A stretch of DNA of 64,000 nucleotides, taken from NCBI GenBank assembly GCA_036675815.1, contig JAKFEE010000033.1:62001-126000 (forward strand). Direction: 5' to 3'. This DNA is from JAKFEE01 sp036675815. GTDB lineage: Bacteria; Pseudomonadota; Alphaproteobacteria; Rhodospirillales; Magnetospirillaceae. A program made the translations under genes and the position numbers. Of this stretch, positions 39,366-49,002 are shown piece after piece; the stretch's first letter is position 1; each line of letters opens with the position of its first letter. The notes beneath the pieces were generated by a model. The model had not been told where the DNA came from. It searched no databases and saw only the letters and a list, made by a program, of their open reading frames with translations.

Positions 39366-40304
39366 TCACCTGGCCTTGAAATCGAAGAAACCGACGCCGG
39401 CGCGAGCCAGCAGCTCCTGACCGGCATCGCGGCCCAATTCGGCGGCATCGGCGGCCGTACCGGCGCGACTGGTCTTGAACACCTGACCGCCGTCGGGGCG
39501 GATGATCAGGCCGCGGAAGGCGAGCTTGTCGCCGTCGAGTTCGGCAAGGGCGGCGATCGGGGTGCGGCATGAGCCGTCGAGTACGGCGAGGAAAGCGCGT
39601 TCGGCGGTGACGCGCACATGCGACTCCGCGTGATCGAGCGGCACCAGCAGCCGATGTGCGCGCGCGTCGTCGGCGCGACAGGTGATGCCGATGGCACCCT
39701 GTGCCACCGCCGGCAGCATCTCGGACGGCTCGATGACGCCGGCGACCTTGTCGACCAGGCCGAGGCGGCGCAAGCCGGCCATGGCCAGGATGGTGGCGTC
39801 GACGACACCCTCGGACAGCCGGGTCATGCGCGTCTGGACGTTGCCGCGCAGCGGCACCACCTTGAGGTCGGGACGGCCGGACATGATCTGGGCGCCGCGC
39901 CGCAGCGATGCGGTGCCGATCACCGACCCCGCCGGCAATTCGGCCAGCGATCGCGCCTTGAGGCACATGAAGGCGTCGCGCGGGTCTTCGCGCGGCAGGA
40001 TGCAGGGCAGCGCCAGACCGTCGGGCAGAACCGTCGGCACGTCCTTCATCGAGTGGACGGCGATGTCGACACGGCCGTCGAGCTGGGCGTCGTCGATCTC
40101 CTTGGTGAACAGCCCCTTGCCGCCGATTTCGGCCAAGGGGCGGTCGAGGATCATGTCGCCGGTCGTCTTGATGACCACGATCTCGATGGCGGTGGGCGCG
40201 GCCAGGTCGGGATGGGCGGCGATCAGGCGATCGCGCACCTCATGGGCCTGTGCCAACGCCAGCGGGCTGCCGCGCGTGCCGATGCGAAGGGGTGAGTCGC
40301 TCAT
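39366..40304 (-). CDS. hemC: hydroxymethylbilane synthase (porphobilinogen deaminase)
   Basis: Links four porphobilinogens into hydroxymethylbilane. The 312-residue protein has LRIGTRGSPLALAQAHEV at the start, IKTTGDMILDRPLAEIGGKGLFTKEID, VDIAVHSMKDVPT, and GTASLRRGAQI. The dipyrromethane cofactor cysteine is in LDGSCRTPIAAL. An upstream in-frame extension to 41600 crosses tsaD and is spurious. It is the first gene of the hem operon and is divergent from tsaD with 90 bases between the starts. Confidence 0.96.
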   Translation of the reverse strand: MSDSPLRIGTRGSPLALAQAHEVRDRLIAAHPDLAAPTAIEIVVIKTTGDMILDRPLAEIGGKGLFTKEIDDAQLDGRVDIAVHSMKDVPTVLPDGLALPCILPREDPRDAFMCLKARSLAELPAGSVIGTASLRRGAQIMSGRPDLKVVPLRGNVQTRMTRLSEGVVDATILAMAGLRRLGLVDKVAGVIEPSEMLPAVAQGAIGITCRADDARAHRLLVPLDHAESHVRVTAERAFLAVLDGSCRTPIAALAELDGDKLAFRGLIIRPDGGQVFKTSRAGTAADAAELGRDAGQELLARAGVGFFDFKAR

Positions 40305-40394
40305 GCGGCGAGTTTTAGTGGCTGGCAAGGAACAAGAAAAGGGGTTAATGCCTGCACGACGGCAACTTGACCGGAAGAGCAGGCCCGACGATCC

Positions 40395-41450
40395 ATGCTG
40401 ATCCTCGGCATCGAAACCAGTTGTGACGAAACCGCCGCCGCCGTCGTCCGCGACGACCGCATGGTGCTGGCCGACGTCGTGCTGTCGCAGCTCGAGGCGC
40501 ACCGACCCTATGGCGGTGTCGTCCCCGAGGTGGCGGCGCGCGCCCACCTCGATCATATCGACCGGCTGATCGCCGAGGCGATGCGCGGGGCCGCCATCGG
40601 CTTTGCCGATCTCGATGCGGTGGCGGCGACCGGTGGCCCGGGGTTGATCGGCGGCGTGATGGTGGGGGTGATGACCGCCAAGGCCGTCGCCGCCGTGCAT
40701 GCCAAGCCGTTCGTCGCCGTCAACCATCTCGAAGGTCACGCGTTGACGGCACGGCTGACCGACGGACTGGAATTCCCCTACCTGCTGCTGTTGGCGTCCG
40801 GCGGCCACTGCCAGCTTCTGGTGGTCGAAGGCGTGGGGCGCTACCGCCGCCTCGGCACCACCGTCGACGACGCCGCCGGCGAGGCCTTCGACAAGGTGGC
40901 GAAGATGCTGGGGCTCGGCTATCCCGGCGGCCCCGCCGTCGAACAGGCCGCCCGCGGCGGCGATGCCGCTCGCTTCGCCCTGCCGCGGCCGCTGAAGGGC
41001 CGCCCGGGCTGCGACTTCTCGTTTTCCGGGCTGAAGACGGCGGTGCGACTGGCGCTGGAGGGGCTTGGCCAGGTGCCGGGCCGGCAAGACATCGCCGACC
41101 TTGCCGCCTCGTTCCAGGAGGCCGTGGCCGATGCGGTGGCGGATCGTTGCCGTCGCGCCATCGCCGCCTTCCGCGAGACCCATCCGGCTGGCAACCGGCT
41201 GGTGGTGGCCGGCGGCGTCGCCGCCAACGCCGTCTTGCGGGCGCGGCTGGCGGCGCTGGCCGAATCGTGCGGGATGCAGCTGGTGGCGCCGCCACTGCGG
41301 CTGTGCACCGATAACGGCGCCATGATTGCCTGGGCCGGCCTCGAGCGTTTCCGCCTTGGCTTCTCCGATCCCCTCGACTTCGCGCCGCGGCCGCGCTGGC
41401 CGCTCGACCCGACGGCGAAGAAGGCGCGCGGCGCCGGAATCAAGGCATGA
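40395..41450 (+). CDS. tsaD: tRNA N6-adenosine threonylcarbamoyltransferase
   Basis: Adds threonylcarbamoyl to A37 of tRNAs reading ANN codons, with TsaB and TsaE. The 351-residue protein has ILGIETSCDETAAAVV, the metal-site VPEVAARAHLDHI and NHLEGHALTA histidines, LLLASGGHCQLL, DDAAGEAFDKVAKMLGLGYPGGP and the late VVAGGVAANAVLR. It is at the start of a rightward operon with gpsA. The family length is normal. Confidence 0.96.
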   Translation: MLILGIETSCDETAAAVVRDDRMVLADVVLSQLEAHRPYGGVVPEVAARAHLDHIDRLIAEAMRGAAIGFADLDAVAATGGPGLIGGVMVGVMTAKAVAAVHAKPFVAVNHLEGHALTARLTDGLEFPYLLLLASGGHCQLLVVEGVGRYRRLGTTVDDAAGEAFDKVAKMLGLGYPGGPAVEQAARGGDAARFALPRPLKGRPGCDFSFSGLKTAVRLALEGLGQVPGRQDIADLAASFQEAVADAVADRCRRAIAAFRETHPAGNRLVVAGGVAANAVLRARLAALAESCGMQLVAPPLRLCTDNGAMIAWAGLERFRLGFSDPLDFAPRPRWPLDPTAKKARGAGIKA

Positions 41451-41478
41451 TGGGAGAGGGGGCGATGGAGTGGTTGGC

Positions 41479-42477
41479 GTGAACGCGACACCGGTGGAAC
41501 GCATGGTCGTCGTCGGCGGCGGCGCATGGGGGACGGCGCTGGCGGCGACGGCCGTGCGTGCCGGGCGCCGAGTGCGCCTGTGGGCGCGGCGGGCCAGCAT
41601 CGCCGAGGCGGTGCAACGCGGGTGTAACGACGTCTATCTGCCGGGGGTGGCGTTGCCGGCCGGCCTCGGCGCCACCACCGACATTGCCGCCGTCGCCGAG
41701 GCCGAGGCGGTGCTGCTGGTGGCGCCTGCCCAATTCCTGCGTGGCGTCTGCCGAAGCGCGGCACCGCATTGGCCGGCGGGCGTGCCGGCGGTGATCTGCG
41801 CCAAGGGCGTCGAGACCGGTACCTTGGCCCTGATGACCGACGTCGTCGCCGAGGAACTGCCGATGGCGCCGCCGGCGGTGCTGTCGGGGCCGACCTTCGC
41901 CGTCGAGGTGGCGCGGGGGCTGCCAACGGCGGTGACGCTGGCCTGCGGCGATGCCGAACTGGGTGGGCGCCTGGTTGCCGCCATCGGCACCACCACCTTC
42001 CGGCCCTATCTGACCGACGATGTCGTCGGCGCCGAGGTGGGCGGCGCGGTAAAGAACGTGCTGGCCATCGCCTGCGGCGTCGTCGCCGGCCGCAGCCTTG
42101 GCGACAACGCCCGTGCCGCCCTGATCACCCGCGGGCTGGCCGAGATCATGCGCTTGGCCGTCGCCAAAGGGGGGCGGCGCGAAACGCTCATGGGCCTCTC
42201 GGGGCTGGGCGATCTCATCCTGACCGCCAACAGCCAGCAATCGCGCAACTATTCCTTGGGGGTGGCCCTGGGACAAGGCCGCGCGCTGGCGGACATCCTG
42301 GCGGGGCGCCAGGCGGTGACCGAGGGCGTCGCCTCGGCCGCCTCGGTGGTCGGCCTCGCCGAGCGGCTCGGCGTCGATATGCCGATCGCCGAGGCGGTCA
42401 ATGCCATCCTCCACGCCGGCGCCGGCATCGACGACACCGTCGCGGGCCTGTTGGCAAGGCCGTTTCGCACGGAATGA
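41479..42477 (+). CDS. gpsA: glycerol-3-phosphate dehydrogenase [NAD(P)+]
   Basis: Reduces dihydroxyacetone phosphate to sn-glycerol-3-phosphate for phospholipid synthesis. The 332-residue protein has the Rossmann motif VVVGGGAWGTALA, AKGVETGTLALM, LSGPTFAVEVARGLPTAVT, KNVLAIACGVVAGRSLGDNARAALITRG and GLSGLGDLILT. The start is uncertain: I use the GTG at 41479, with another GTG nine bases earlier and an ATG at 41503 as options. The order with tsaD is usual in alphaproteobacteria. Confidence 0.94.
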   Translation: MNATPVERMVVVGGGAWGTALAATAVRAGRRVRLWARRASIAEAVQRGCNDVYLPGVALPAGLGATTDIAAVAEAEAVLLVAPAQFLRGVCRSAAPHWPAGVPAVICAKGVETGTLALMTDVVAEELPMAPPAVLSGPTFAVEVARGLPTAVTLACGDAELGGRLVAAIGTTTFRPYLTDDVVGAEVGGAVKNVLAIACGVVAGRSLGDNARAALITRGLAEIMRLAVAKGGRRETLMGLSGLGDLILTANSQQSRNYSLGVALGQGRALADILAGRQAVTEGVASAASVVGLAERLGVDMPIAEAVNAILHAGAGIDDTVAGLLARPFRTE

Positions 42478-42598
42478 GCGATGGGCCGGCGATCCACGCA
42501 AACGGTCCTATTTCCTCTGGTTTCTGGCCTTCACTTGCGCGGATGCCGAATCTGCAAGCGAGGCCGCGACTCTGCGCTTAGCAATACGGAGATCCGAC

Positions 42599-42874
42599 AT
42601 GCTGTTCTGCATCTACTGCCTCGACAAGCCGGGCCATGAGCATATTCGTGCGGCCACCCGCGCCGAGCATCTCGAGTATGTCGCCAAGCTGGACGGCATC
42701 ATCGTCGGCGGTCCCCTGTTGTCCGACGACGGCGGCAGGATGATCGGCAGCATGCTGGTCGTCGACCTTCCCGACCGCGCCGCCGCCGAAGCTCTCGTTG
42801 CCGGCGATCCCTATACGGCAGCCGGCCTGTTCGAGAGCGTCATGATCCGCCCCTACAAAAAAGTCCTGCCGTGA
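42599..42874 (+). CDS. YciI-family protein
   Basis: A 91-residue dimeric alpha-beta-barrel protein of the YciI family. The conserved histidine-aspartate pair is in RAEHLEYVAKLDGIIVGGPLL, and DDGGRMIGSMLVVD and DPYTAAGLFESVMIRPY follow the family order. A catalytic role has been suggested for such proteins but is not established. GAGAT lies just before the ATG. It overlaps the upstream GTG option of the EVE gene. Confidence 0.88.
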   Translation: MLFCIYCLDKPGHEHIRAATRAEHLEYVAKLDGIIVGGPLLSDDGGRMIGSMLVVDLPDRAAAEALVAGDPYTAAGLFESVMIRPYKKVLP

Positions 42875-42879
42875 ACGCC

Positions 42880-43293
42880 ATGGCGCACTGGTTGATGAAG
42901 TCCGAACCCTCGGCGTGGTCATGGGACGATCAGGTGCGCAAAGGCGTCGAGCCCTGGAACGGCGTGCGCAACTTCCAGGCGGCCGCACATATGAAGGCGA
43001 TGCGCCTGGGCGACACCGCCTTCTTCTATCACTCGGTCGCGGAGAAACGAATCGTCGGCATCGTTGAGATCGTACGCACCTATTATCCCGATCCCACGGA
43101 TGCCTCCGGCCGCTTCGGCATGGTCGACGTCAAGGCGGTGCGCCCGCTGCCACGGCCGGTAAGCCTGGCCGAGATCAAGGCCGAACCGCGCCTGCAGCAC
43201 CTCGCCTTGGTCCGGCAGTCGCGGCTGTCGGTGCTGCCCATCGACGACCAAGCCTGGGACGTGCTGTGCCGGATGGGGGAGGTCGCCGCCTAG
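42880..43293 (+). CDS. EVE-domain protein
   Basis: A 137-residue protein of the EVE (PUA-like) fold, which binds modified bases in RNA or DNA. It has the family signature HWLMKSEPSAWSWDDQV, EPWNGVRNFQAAAHMKAMRLGDTAFFYHS and IVGIVEIVRTYYPDPTD. The N-terminal GTG at 42871 overlaps the YciI stop and is possible; the ATG at 42880 fits the family better. In this order (YciI-EVE-acs) the genes recur in related bacteria. The modified base recognised is unknown. Confidence 0.9.
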   Translation: MAHWLMKSEPSAWSWDDQVRKGVEPWNGVRNFQAAAHMKAMRLGDTAFFYHSVAEKRIVGIVEIVRTYYPDPTDASGRFGMVDVKAVRPLPRPVSLAEIKAEPRLQHLALVRQSRLSVLPIDDQAWDVLCRMGEVAA

Positions 43294-43447
43294 CGATCCG
43301 CCATCGGGTTAATACTTCTGGTGGAGGTGGTATTCGCTGATTTGCACCCTGTCGGCTTGTTCGGGCCGGGAAGTTTGGGGATAATCGTCCGCCGCTCGGG
43401 GGCACCCCAGGGGTGGAGCGGGCAATAAGGAAAGGGAGACACCTTTT

Positions 43448-45391
43448 ATGTCCGAGACGCAGATCATTCCGGTGCCACCTGACTTCGCGAAGGCGGCCCT
43501 GGTCGACGAAGAAAAGTATTTCGAAATGTATGACCGTTCGGTCAAGGACCCGGATGGATTTTGGGCCGAGCACGGCAAGTGCATCGACTGGATCAAGCCC
43601 TTCACCAAGGTCAAGGACGTCTCTTACAGTGGCGACGTTCACATCCGCTGGTTCCATGACGGCACGCTGAACGTCGCCGCCAACTGCCTCGATCGCCATC
43701 TCGCCACGCGCGGTAGCCAGACGGCGATCATCTGGGAGGGCGACGATCCCGGCGAGAGCGCCCACATTACTTACGCCGACCTGCACGAGCGCGTGTGCCG
43801 CCTGGCCAACGCCATGACCGACCTCGGCGTCAAGAAGGGCGACCGGGTCACCATCTATCTGCCGATGATTCCGGAAGCCGCGGTGGCCATGCTGGCCTGC
43901 GCCCGCATCGGCGCCACTCATTCCGTGGTGTTCGGCGGGTTCTCGCCCGATTCGCTGGCCGGGCGCATCCAGGACTGCGATTCCAACCTGCTGATCACCG
44001 CCGACGAGGGCCTGCGCGGCGGCCGCAAGGTGCCGCTCAAGGCCAATGCCGACAAGGCGCTGGAGACCTCGTGGAGCGTCAAGAACGTCATCGTCGTCAA
44101 GCGCACCGGCGGCCCGATCCACATGGTGAGTGGCCGCGACGTCTGGTATCACGAGATCACCGCCAAGGCGTCGCCGCAGCACAAGGCGGTCGAGATGAAC
44201 GCCGAGGACCCGTTGTTCATCCTCTACACCTCGGGGTCGACCGGCAAGCCCAAGGGCGTGATGCACACCTCGGGCGGCTATCTGGTGTTCGAGGCGATGA
44301 CCCATCGTTACGTCTTCGACTACAAGGACGGCGACGTTTACTGGTGCACCGCCGACGTCGGCTGGGTCACCGGTCACAGCTACATCGTCTATGGACCCTT
44401 GGCCAACGGCGCCACCAGCCTGATGTTCGAAGGGGTGCCCAACTATCCCAGCCCGTCACGCTTCTGGGAAGTCATCGACAAGCACAAGGTCAACATCTTC
44501 TATACCGCGCCGACCGCCATTCGGGCGCTGATGCGCGAGGGCGAGACGCCGGTCAAGAAGACCAGTCGCCAAAGCCTGCGCCTGCTGGGCTCGGTCGGCG
44601 AGCCGATCAACCCCGAAGCTTGGCTGTGGTATTATAACGTCGTCGGCGAGCGCCGCTGTCCGATCGTCGACACGTGGTGGCAGACCGAAACCGGCGGCAT
44701 CCTGATCACGCCGCTGCCGGGCGCGACCCCGCTGAAGCCCGGCTCGGCGACGCGACCGTTCTTCGGCGTCAAGCCGGCGGTAGTCGACGCCGAAGGCAAG
44801 GTCATCGATGGGCCGGCCGAAGGCAACCTATGCCTGCAGGAACCGGGCTGGCCCGGCCAGATGCGCACGGTCTACGGCGACCACGAACGCTTCGTGCAGA
44901 CCTACTTCTCCGCCTATCCCGGTCTTTATTTCAGCGGCGACGGCTGCCGCCGCGACGACGACGGCTACTACTGGATCACCGGGCGCGTCGACGACGTCAT
45001 CAACGTGTCCGGCCACCGCATGGGCACCGCCGAGGTGGAAAGCGCCCTGGTCGCCCATCCCAAGGTGGCGGAGGCGGCAGTGGTCGGCTATCCGCACGAC
45101 CTCAAGGGCCAAGGGATCTATGCCTACGTCACCCTGGTGGCCGGCGAGCAACCGTCCGAGCAGTTGCGCAAGGAACTGGTGGGCTGGGTGCGAACCGAAA
45201 TTGGCCCGATCGCCTCGCCCGACCTGATCCAGTGGGCGCCGAGCCTGCCGAAGACCCGCTCGGGCAAGATCATGCGCCGTATCCTGCGCAAGATTGCGGA
45301 AAACGAGTTCGGCAGCCTGGGCGACACCTCGACCCTCGCCGATCCCACGGTGGTCGAGGAACTGATCGAGAACCGGATGAACCGTCAGTAG
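43448..45391 (+). CDS. acs: acetate--CoA ligase
   Basis: Activates acetate to acetyl-CoA through acetyl-AMP. The 647-residue protein is complete. It shows LYTSGSTGKPKGVMHT (P-loop-like), YWCTADVGWVTGHSYIVYGPL, WWQTETGGI and the C-terminal domain with the catalytic lysine in TRSGKIMRRILRKIA, the site controlled by acetylation in many bacteria. GGGAGA precedes the ATG. It ends before a clear terminator and is followed by an unrelated gene. Confidence 0.97.
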   Translation: MSETQIIPVPPDFAKAALVDEEKYFEMYDRSVKDPDGFWAEHGKCIDWIKPFTKVKDVSYSGDVHIRWFHDGTLNVAANCLDRHLATRGSQTAIIWEGDDPGESAHITYADLHERVCRLANAMTDLGVKKGDRVTIYLPMIPEAAVAMLACARIGATHSVVFGGFSPDSLAGRIQDCDSNLLITADEGLRGGRKVPLKANADKALETSWSVKNVIVVKRTGGPIHMVSGRDVWYHEITAKASPQHKAVEMNAEDPLFILYTSGSTGKPKGVMHTSGGYLVFEAMTHRYVFDYKDGDVYWCTADVGWVTGHSYIVYGPLANGATSLMFEGVPNYPSPSRFWEVIDKHKVNIFYTAPTAIRALMREGETPVKKTSRQSLRLLGSVGEPINPEAWLWYYNVVGERRCPIVDTWWQTETGGILITPLPGATPLKPGSATRPFFGVKPAVVDAEGKVIDGPAEGNLCLQEPGWPGQMRTVYGDHERFVQTYFSAYPGLYFSGDGCRRDDDGYYWITGRVDDVINVSGHRMGTAEVESALVAHPKVAEAAVVGYPHDLKGQGIYAYVTLVAGEQPSEQLRKELVGWVRTEIGPIASPDLIQWAPSLPKTRSGKIMRRILRKIAENEFGSLGDTSTLADPTVVEELIENRMNRQ

Positions 45392-45417
45392 TCATGCCAT
45401 TGACGGGCAGCGGAGTT

Positions 45418-45441
45418 GGGCGGGGAATTCCCCGCCCTTTT
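45418..45441 (+). terminator. rho-independent terminator of acs
   Basis: An 8-bp perfect GC stem (GGGCGGGG / CCCCGCCC), AATT loop, followed by TTTT. It lies 27 bases after the acs stop. Confidence 0.9.
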
Positions 45442-45514
45442 CGTGTAATGCGCGTAGCCGTTGCGCCCCTTGCGGCCTACCGATAGAATCAGAAAAAATC
45501 GGAGGTCGGTGGCA

Positions 45515-47953
45515 TTGGACGAAGGCGCAATCGCGTCGCTGATTACTGTCGACGACGATGGTCAGCGGCTCCTTGAGCTTGCCCCCGACGCCATCCTCGT
45601 CCTCGGCGAGAACGGCCTCATCACTTCGTTCAATCGGGCGGCCGAGCGCCTGTTCGGCTGGACGGCGGCGGAAATGCGTGGCCGGCCGATCGATGTCCTG
45701 CGTCCGCTCGGCTCTGCCGGCGGGGCCTTCGCGCCTGCCGTCGGGGGCGCACCTTGGGAGATGGCCTGCGTCACCAAGGCGGGCCGGCCCTTCCTGGCGG
45801 AGGTGAGGGCGGTGCCTTTGGGCGAGGCATCGGGCCCTACCATCATGTTTCGCGACCTCGACGCGCCCAGGAGGATCGTCGACGCCCTGATCAACGCCGA
45901 ACAGCGCCTTGCCCGCGTTACCGTTAATTTGCCGGGGATCGTGTTTCAGCGTCTCCGGTGCGCCGACGGCAGCATCCACTATCCGTTCTTTACCGATGGC
46001 GTCCGCGACCTCCTGGGCTATGACCCGCAGGCTCTGCGCGTCAACGGCCAGGGTTGCCTCGACGTCGTCCACTGGGCGGACCGCGACAGGCACAAGGCGG
46101 CGATTGCGGCGTCGGCCTTGACCTTGCAGCCATGCATCGAGGAGTTCCGCGCCATCACCAGCGGCGACGAAGTGCGCTGGCTGTCGGGAACGTCGCGTCC
46201 GCGTGCCCTGCCCAGCGGCGACATCGTGTGGGATGGACTGCTGATCGATGTCACCGAACGAAGGCGGGCCGAACTGCGGCTGGAAATGATCATGGACCAT
46301 GCCGCCGACAGCATCGTGACCACCGACACCTCGGGTTTCATCGAATCGGCCAATGCCGCGGCGGCCGACCTGTTCGGCTACCCCGCCGAGCATATGCTCG
46401 GCATGTCGTTCAAGACGCTGTTGCCGCGGTCGCATCGCCGCTCGTACGTACGGTCGATCGTCAAATATCTCGAGACCGGTGACGAACGGCTGATCGCCGG
46501 TGTCCGCGAACTGCTTGGCCTGCGCGCCGACGGCACGACGTTCGTCCTGGAGCTTGCCGCCAGCGACGTTCGGATGGAGGGGCGCCAGACCCTGGTCTTC
46601 ATCGGCCGCGACATCACCGCGCGCAAGCGCACCGAGGAGCGGCTGCGCTACCTTGCCTATTACGATCCGGTGACCGGTATCGCCAACCGTAGTCTGTTCC
46701 TCGACCGTCTTGGCGATGCCTGGCGGCTGGCGCAGATGCACGGGCACCAGCTGGCCGTATTGTCCTTGGGCATCGACCGGTTCAGCATCGTCAATACCAC
46801 GGGCGGGCATCTCGTCGGCGATCGCGTCCTGGCGGCGATGGCGCAGCGCCTGCAAACCGCCCTTGGGACGGCCGGCACCGTGGCTCGGGATGGTGGCGAT
46901 CGTTTCCTGATCGTGATTCCGGCATTGAGGGGCGAGACCGAGTTGAACCGGCTGGTGGATGACATCGTCGGTTGTTGCCGAAGGCCGCTGCAGGTCGAGG
47001 GCGACGAGTTCGACCTCACCGCCTGTATCGGCATCAGCCTCTATCCACGCCATGGCGACGACCCCGAGACCATGGTCAAGCATGCCGATACCGCCCTCAG
47101 CCGCGCCAAGGAGCAGGGGCCGGGGAGCATTGAGCTGTTTTCCGAGCATATCAGAATCAGCGCGGTCAGGACGCTGTCGTTGCAGAGCCGCATTCGTCGT
47201 GCCCTCGACAACGGCGACTTCGTGCCGCATTTCCAGCCGCAGGTCGATCTGGTCACCGGCGACATCGTCGGCGCGGAGGCACTGGCGCGGTGGACGGGTC
47301 CCGAATATGGCATGACCCCGCCCGCCGAATTCGTTCTGGTGGCCGAAGAATGCGGCCTCATCGATGTCCTGTGCGAACAGATCCTGCGCATCGCCTGCCA
47401 GCAGGCCAAGGCATGGCAGGATGCCGGGCTTCCGGCGATTCCGGTGGCGGTCAACATCTCCGGCCGGCAATTCCGCAATTCGCGCCGGTTGATCCAGACG
47501 GTGGAATCGGTGCTGTCCGACACGGGGTTGGCACCGCGCTATCTCGAACTGGAGCTGACCGAAAGCTCGGCGATGCGCGACGCCGAAACGGCTATCGCCG
47601 TCGTGACCTCGCTGCGCCAACGCGGCATCGAATGCGCCATCGACGATTTCGGCACCGGCTATTCGTCCTTGGGCGTCCTGAAGCGCTTCCCCATCCACAA
47701 GCTGAAGATCGACCGCTCCTTCGTCAGCGACCTGTCGCTCGACGGCAACGACGCCGCCATCGTCAGCGCCATCATCGCCATGGCCCATGCCATGCGCCTG
47801 AAGGTCGTGGCCGAGGGCGTCGAGTTGCCCGAACACCTGGAGTTCCTGCGGCGGGCCGCGTGCGATCAGATTCAGGGCTATCTGTTCAGCGCGCCGGTCG
47901 CGGCCCATGCCTTGCAGGCGATGCTTGCCGCGGGTCACAAATTGACTGTCTAG
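45515..47953 (+). CDS. PAS-GGDEF-EAL signalling protein
   Basis: A cyclic-di-GMP phosphodiesterase-type regulator of 812 residues. Two to three PAS domains occupy about 1-380, with PDAILVLGENGLITSFNRAAERLFGW and ADSIVTTDTSGFIESANAAAADLFGY. The GGDEF domain follows with its signature changed to DGGDRF, so it is probably not a cyclase. The C-terminal EAL domain has EALARW, ELTESSAM and DDFGTGYSSLGVLKRFPIHKLKID. No membrane segment is seen. The start is a TTG at 45515 with GGAGG nine bases ahead; a TTG at 45461 is possible. Confidence 0.88.
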   Translation: MDEGAIASLITVDDDGQRLLELAPDAILVLGENGLITSFNRAAERLFGWTAAEMRGRPIDVLRPLGSAGGAFAPAVGGAPWEMACVTKAGRPFLAEVRAVPLGEASGPTIMFRDLDAPRRIVDALINAEQRLARVTVNLPGIVFQRLRCADGSIHYPFFTDGVRDLLGYDPQALRVNGQGCLDVVHWADRDRHKAAIAASALTLQPCIEEFRAITSGDEVRWLSGTSRPRALPSGDIVWDGLLIDVTERRRAELRLEMIMDHAADSIVTTDTSGFIESANAAAADLFGYPAEHMLGMSFKTLLPRSHRRSYVRSIVKYLETGDERLIAGVRELLGLRADGTTFVLELAASDVRMEGRQTLVFIGRDITARKRTEERLRYLAYYDPVTGIANRSLFLDRLGDAWRLAQMHGHQLAVLSLGIDRFSIVNTTGGHLVGDRVLAAMAQRLQTALGTAGTVARDGGDRFLIVIPALRGETELNRLVDDIVGCCRRPLQVEGDEFDLTACIGISLYPRHGDDPETMVKHADTALSRAKEQGPGSIELFSEHIRISAVRTLSLQSRIRRALDNGDFVPHFQPQVDLVTGDIVGAEALARWTGPEYGMTPPAEFVLVAEECGLIDVLCEQILRIACQQAKAWQDAGLPAIPVAVNISGRQFRNSRRLIQTVESVLSDTGLAPRYLELELTESSAMRDAETAIAVVTSLRQRGIECAIDDFGTGYSSLGVLKRFPIHKLKIDRSFVSDLSLDGNDAAIVSAIIAMAHAMRLKVVAEGVELPEHLEFLRRAACDQIQGYLFSAPVAAHALQAMLAAGHKLTV

Positions 47954-48240
47954 CCGGCATGCTTGCGGTGCCGCCGAATGCCATTGTAGTTAAGCACTCC
48001 TTTACCCGATGCCGATTAACTGCGTACGTAGGCGCGCTTCGGCGCGGACGCTCCGCCATGCGTCGTCACGAGCCGCCAGGCGATAGGGTCGATATAAAAC
48101 ATGTCGTTGAATCAAGGTGTTGTCGTAATCTGTCGAGGGGCTGTTGCAGCGGCTTGCGTCAGTAGTTGTTCCCGCCTCGATCACGGAATTTCATTTCGTT
48201 CGCGGCGCCTTCTGATAGGCCGAGGGCCTATGCCCCGCCT

Positions 48241-48885
48241 ATGACGACCGTCTTGAAGCACTCCTATACCATCCCTTGTTCCATCGCCTTCCGCGATGCG
48301 GTGGAAGCGTTGGCGGCGCGCCGCCAGGTCAATTCGGGTGATTTGGCGCGCTCGGTATTGCTGGTGGTCCCCGCCGCCGCGTTGGAGGCCTTCCCCGACC
48401 CTGGCGAGCCGCCGCCTGGCGAGCGCGAGGTGGTGATGCTGAAATCAGGCCCGGCGGCGGGGCGGCCGTGGCGGCGCAAGCCGCGGCTGCAGGTGCGGCT
48501 GCCCGCCGGTCACAGCGTCGGGGTCATCCGTCGCGCCCTGGCACTGGCCCTGGCGCTGGCCGCCGGTGAGATGACGATCAACCTAGACAGCCCACGCGCG
48601 GTTGCGGCCAACGGCGCGCGCCACGCCGATCTCGAGGAGGAACTGGAAAGGCTGCGCACCATCGTCAACGTGCTGGCCTTCGAGCCGCTGCCGGACGGTG
48701 TGCGCAGCCGCGACGAGGCGCTGCATGTGCTGGGGTTCGCCCCTGGTGTCCGCCCCGATGCCAGGATGATCCGTGCCAAGTTCCGCATGTTGGCCACCGT
48801 TCATCACCCCGACAGCCCGCACGGCAATCACGAGCGCATGGCGCAGATCAACGCCGCCATGGATTTCCTCAGGCGCTCGGGCTGA
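48241..48885 (+). CDS. J-domain protein
   Basis: A 214-residue protein. The N-terminal part (LKHSYTIPCSIAFRDAVEALAARRQVNSGDLARSVL) is unlike known domains. The C-terminal 55 residues form a J domain (RSRDEALHVLGFAPGVRPDARMIRAKFRMLATVHHPDSP) with the HPD loop that activates DnaK. The preceding 287 bases (47954-48240) contain no gene that I can support. ATG at 48241 is chosen over an upstream start at 48166. Confidence 0.8.
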   Translation: MTTVLKHSYTIPCSIAFRDAVEALAARRQVNSGDLARSVLLVVPAAALEAFPDPGEPPPGEREVVMLKSGPAAGRPWRRKPRLQVRLPAGHSVGVIRRALALALALAAGEMTINLDSPRAVAANGARHADLEEELERLRTIVNVLAFEPLPDGVRSRDEALHVLGFAPGVRPDARMIRAKFRMLATVHHPDSPHGNHERMAQINAAMDFLRRSG

Positions 48886-48951
48886 CTTGCGGCGCATGTT
48901 GAACCCTCTCCTGCAAGCGGGAGAGGGGGGAGCAACGCGGCACGCTTCTGT

Positions 48952-48976
48952 AAAAAAAGGGAGCCGCGAGGCTCCC
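48952..48976 (-). terminator. rho-independent terminator of the BI-1 gene
   Basis: A 7-bp stem (GGGAGCC / GGCTCCC) with a 4-base loop followed on the minus strand by seven U. It lies 26 bases after the stop of the Bax-inhibitor gene. Confidence 0.9.
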
Positions 48977-49002
48977 TTCGTCGTCGGCAATCCCGGTCGA
49001 GC

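Noticed and set aside
40305..41600. Long N-terminal extension of hemC across tsaD
   Set aside because: The upstream 432 codons lie antisense to tsaD and are not conserved; the ATG at 40304 gives a normal HemC.
45392..47938. 848-residue open frame on the minus strand across the signalling gene
   Set aside because: It is the complement of the PAS-GGDEF-EAL gene; high GC gives long antisense frames. The plus-strand product has clear domains, the minus-strand one has none.
48904..48927. Hairpin after the J-domain gene as a rho-independent terminator
   Set aside because: An 8-bp stem (CCCTCTCC/GGAGAGGG) is present but no U-run follows, so I do not list it as a terminator.
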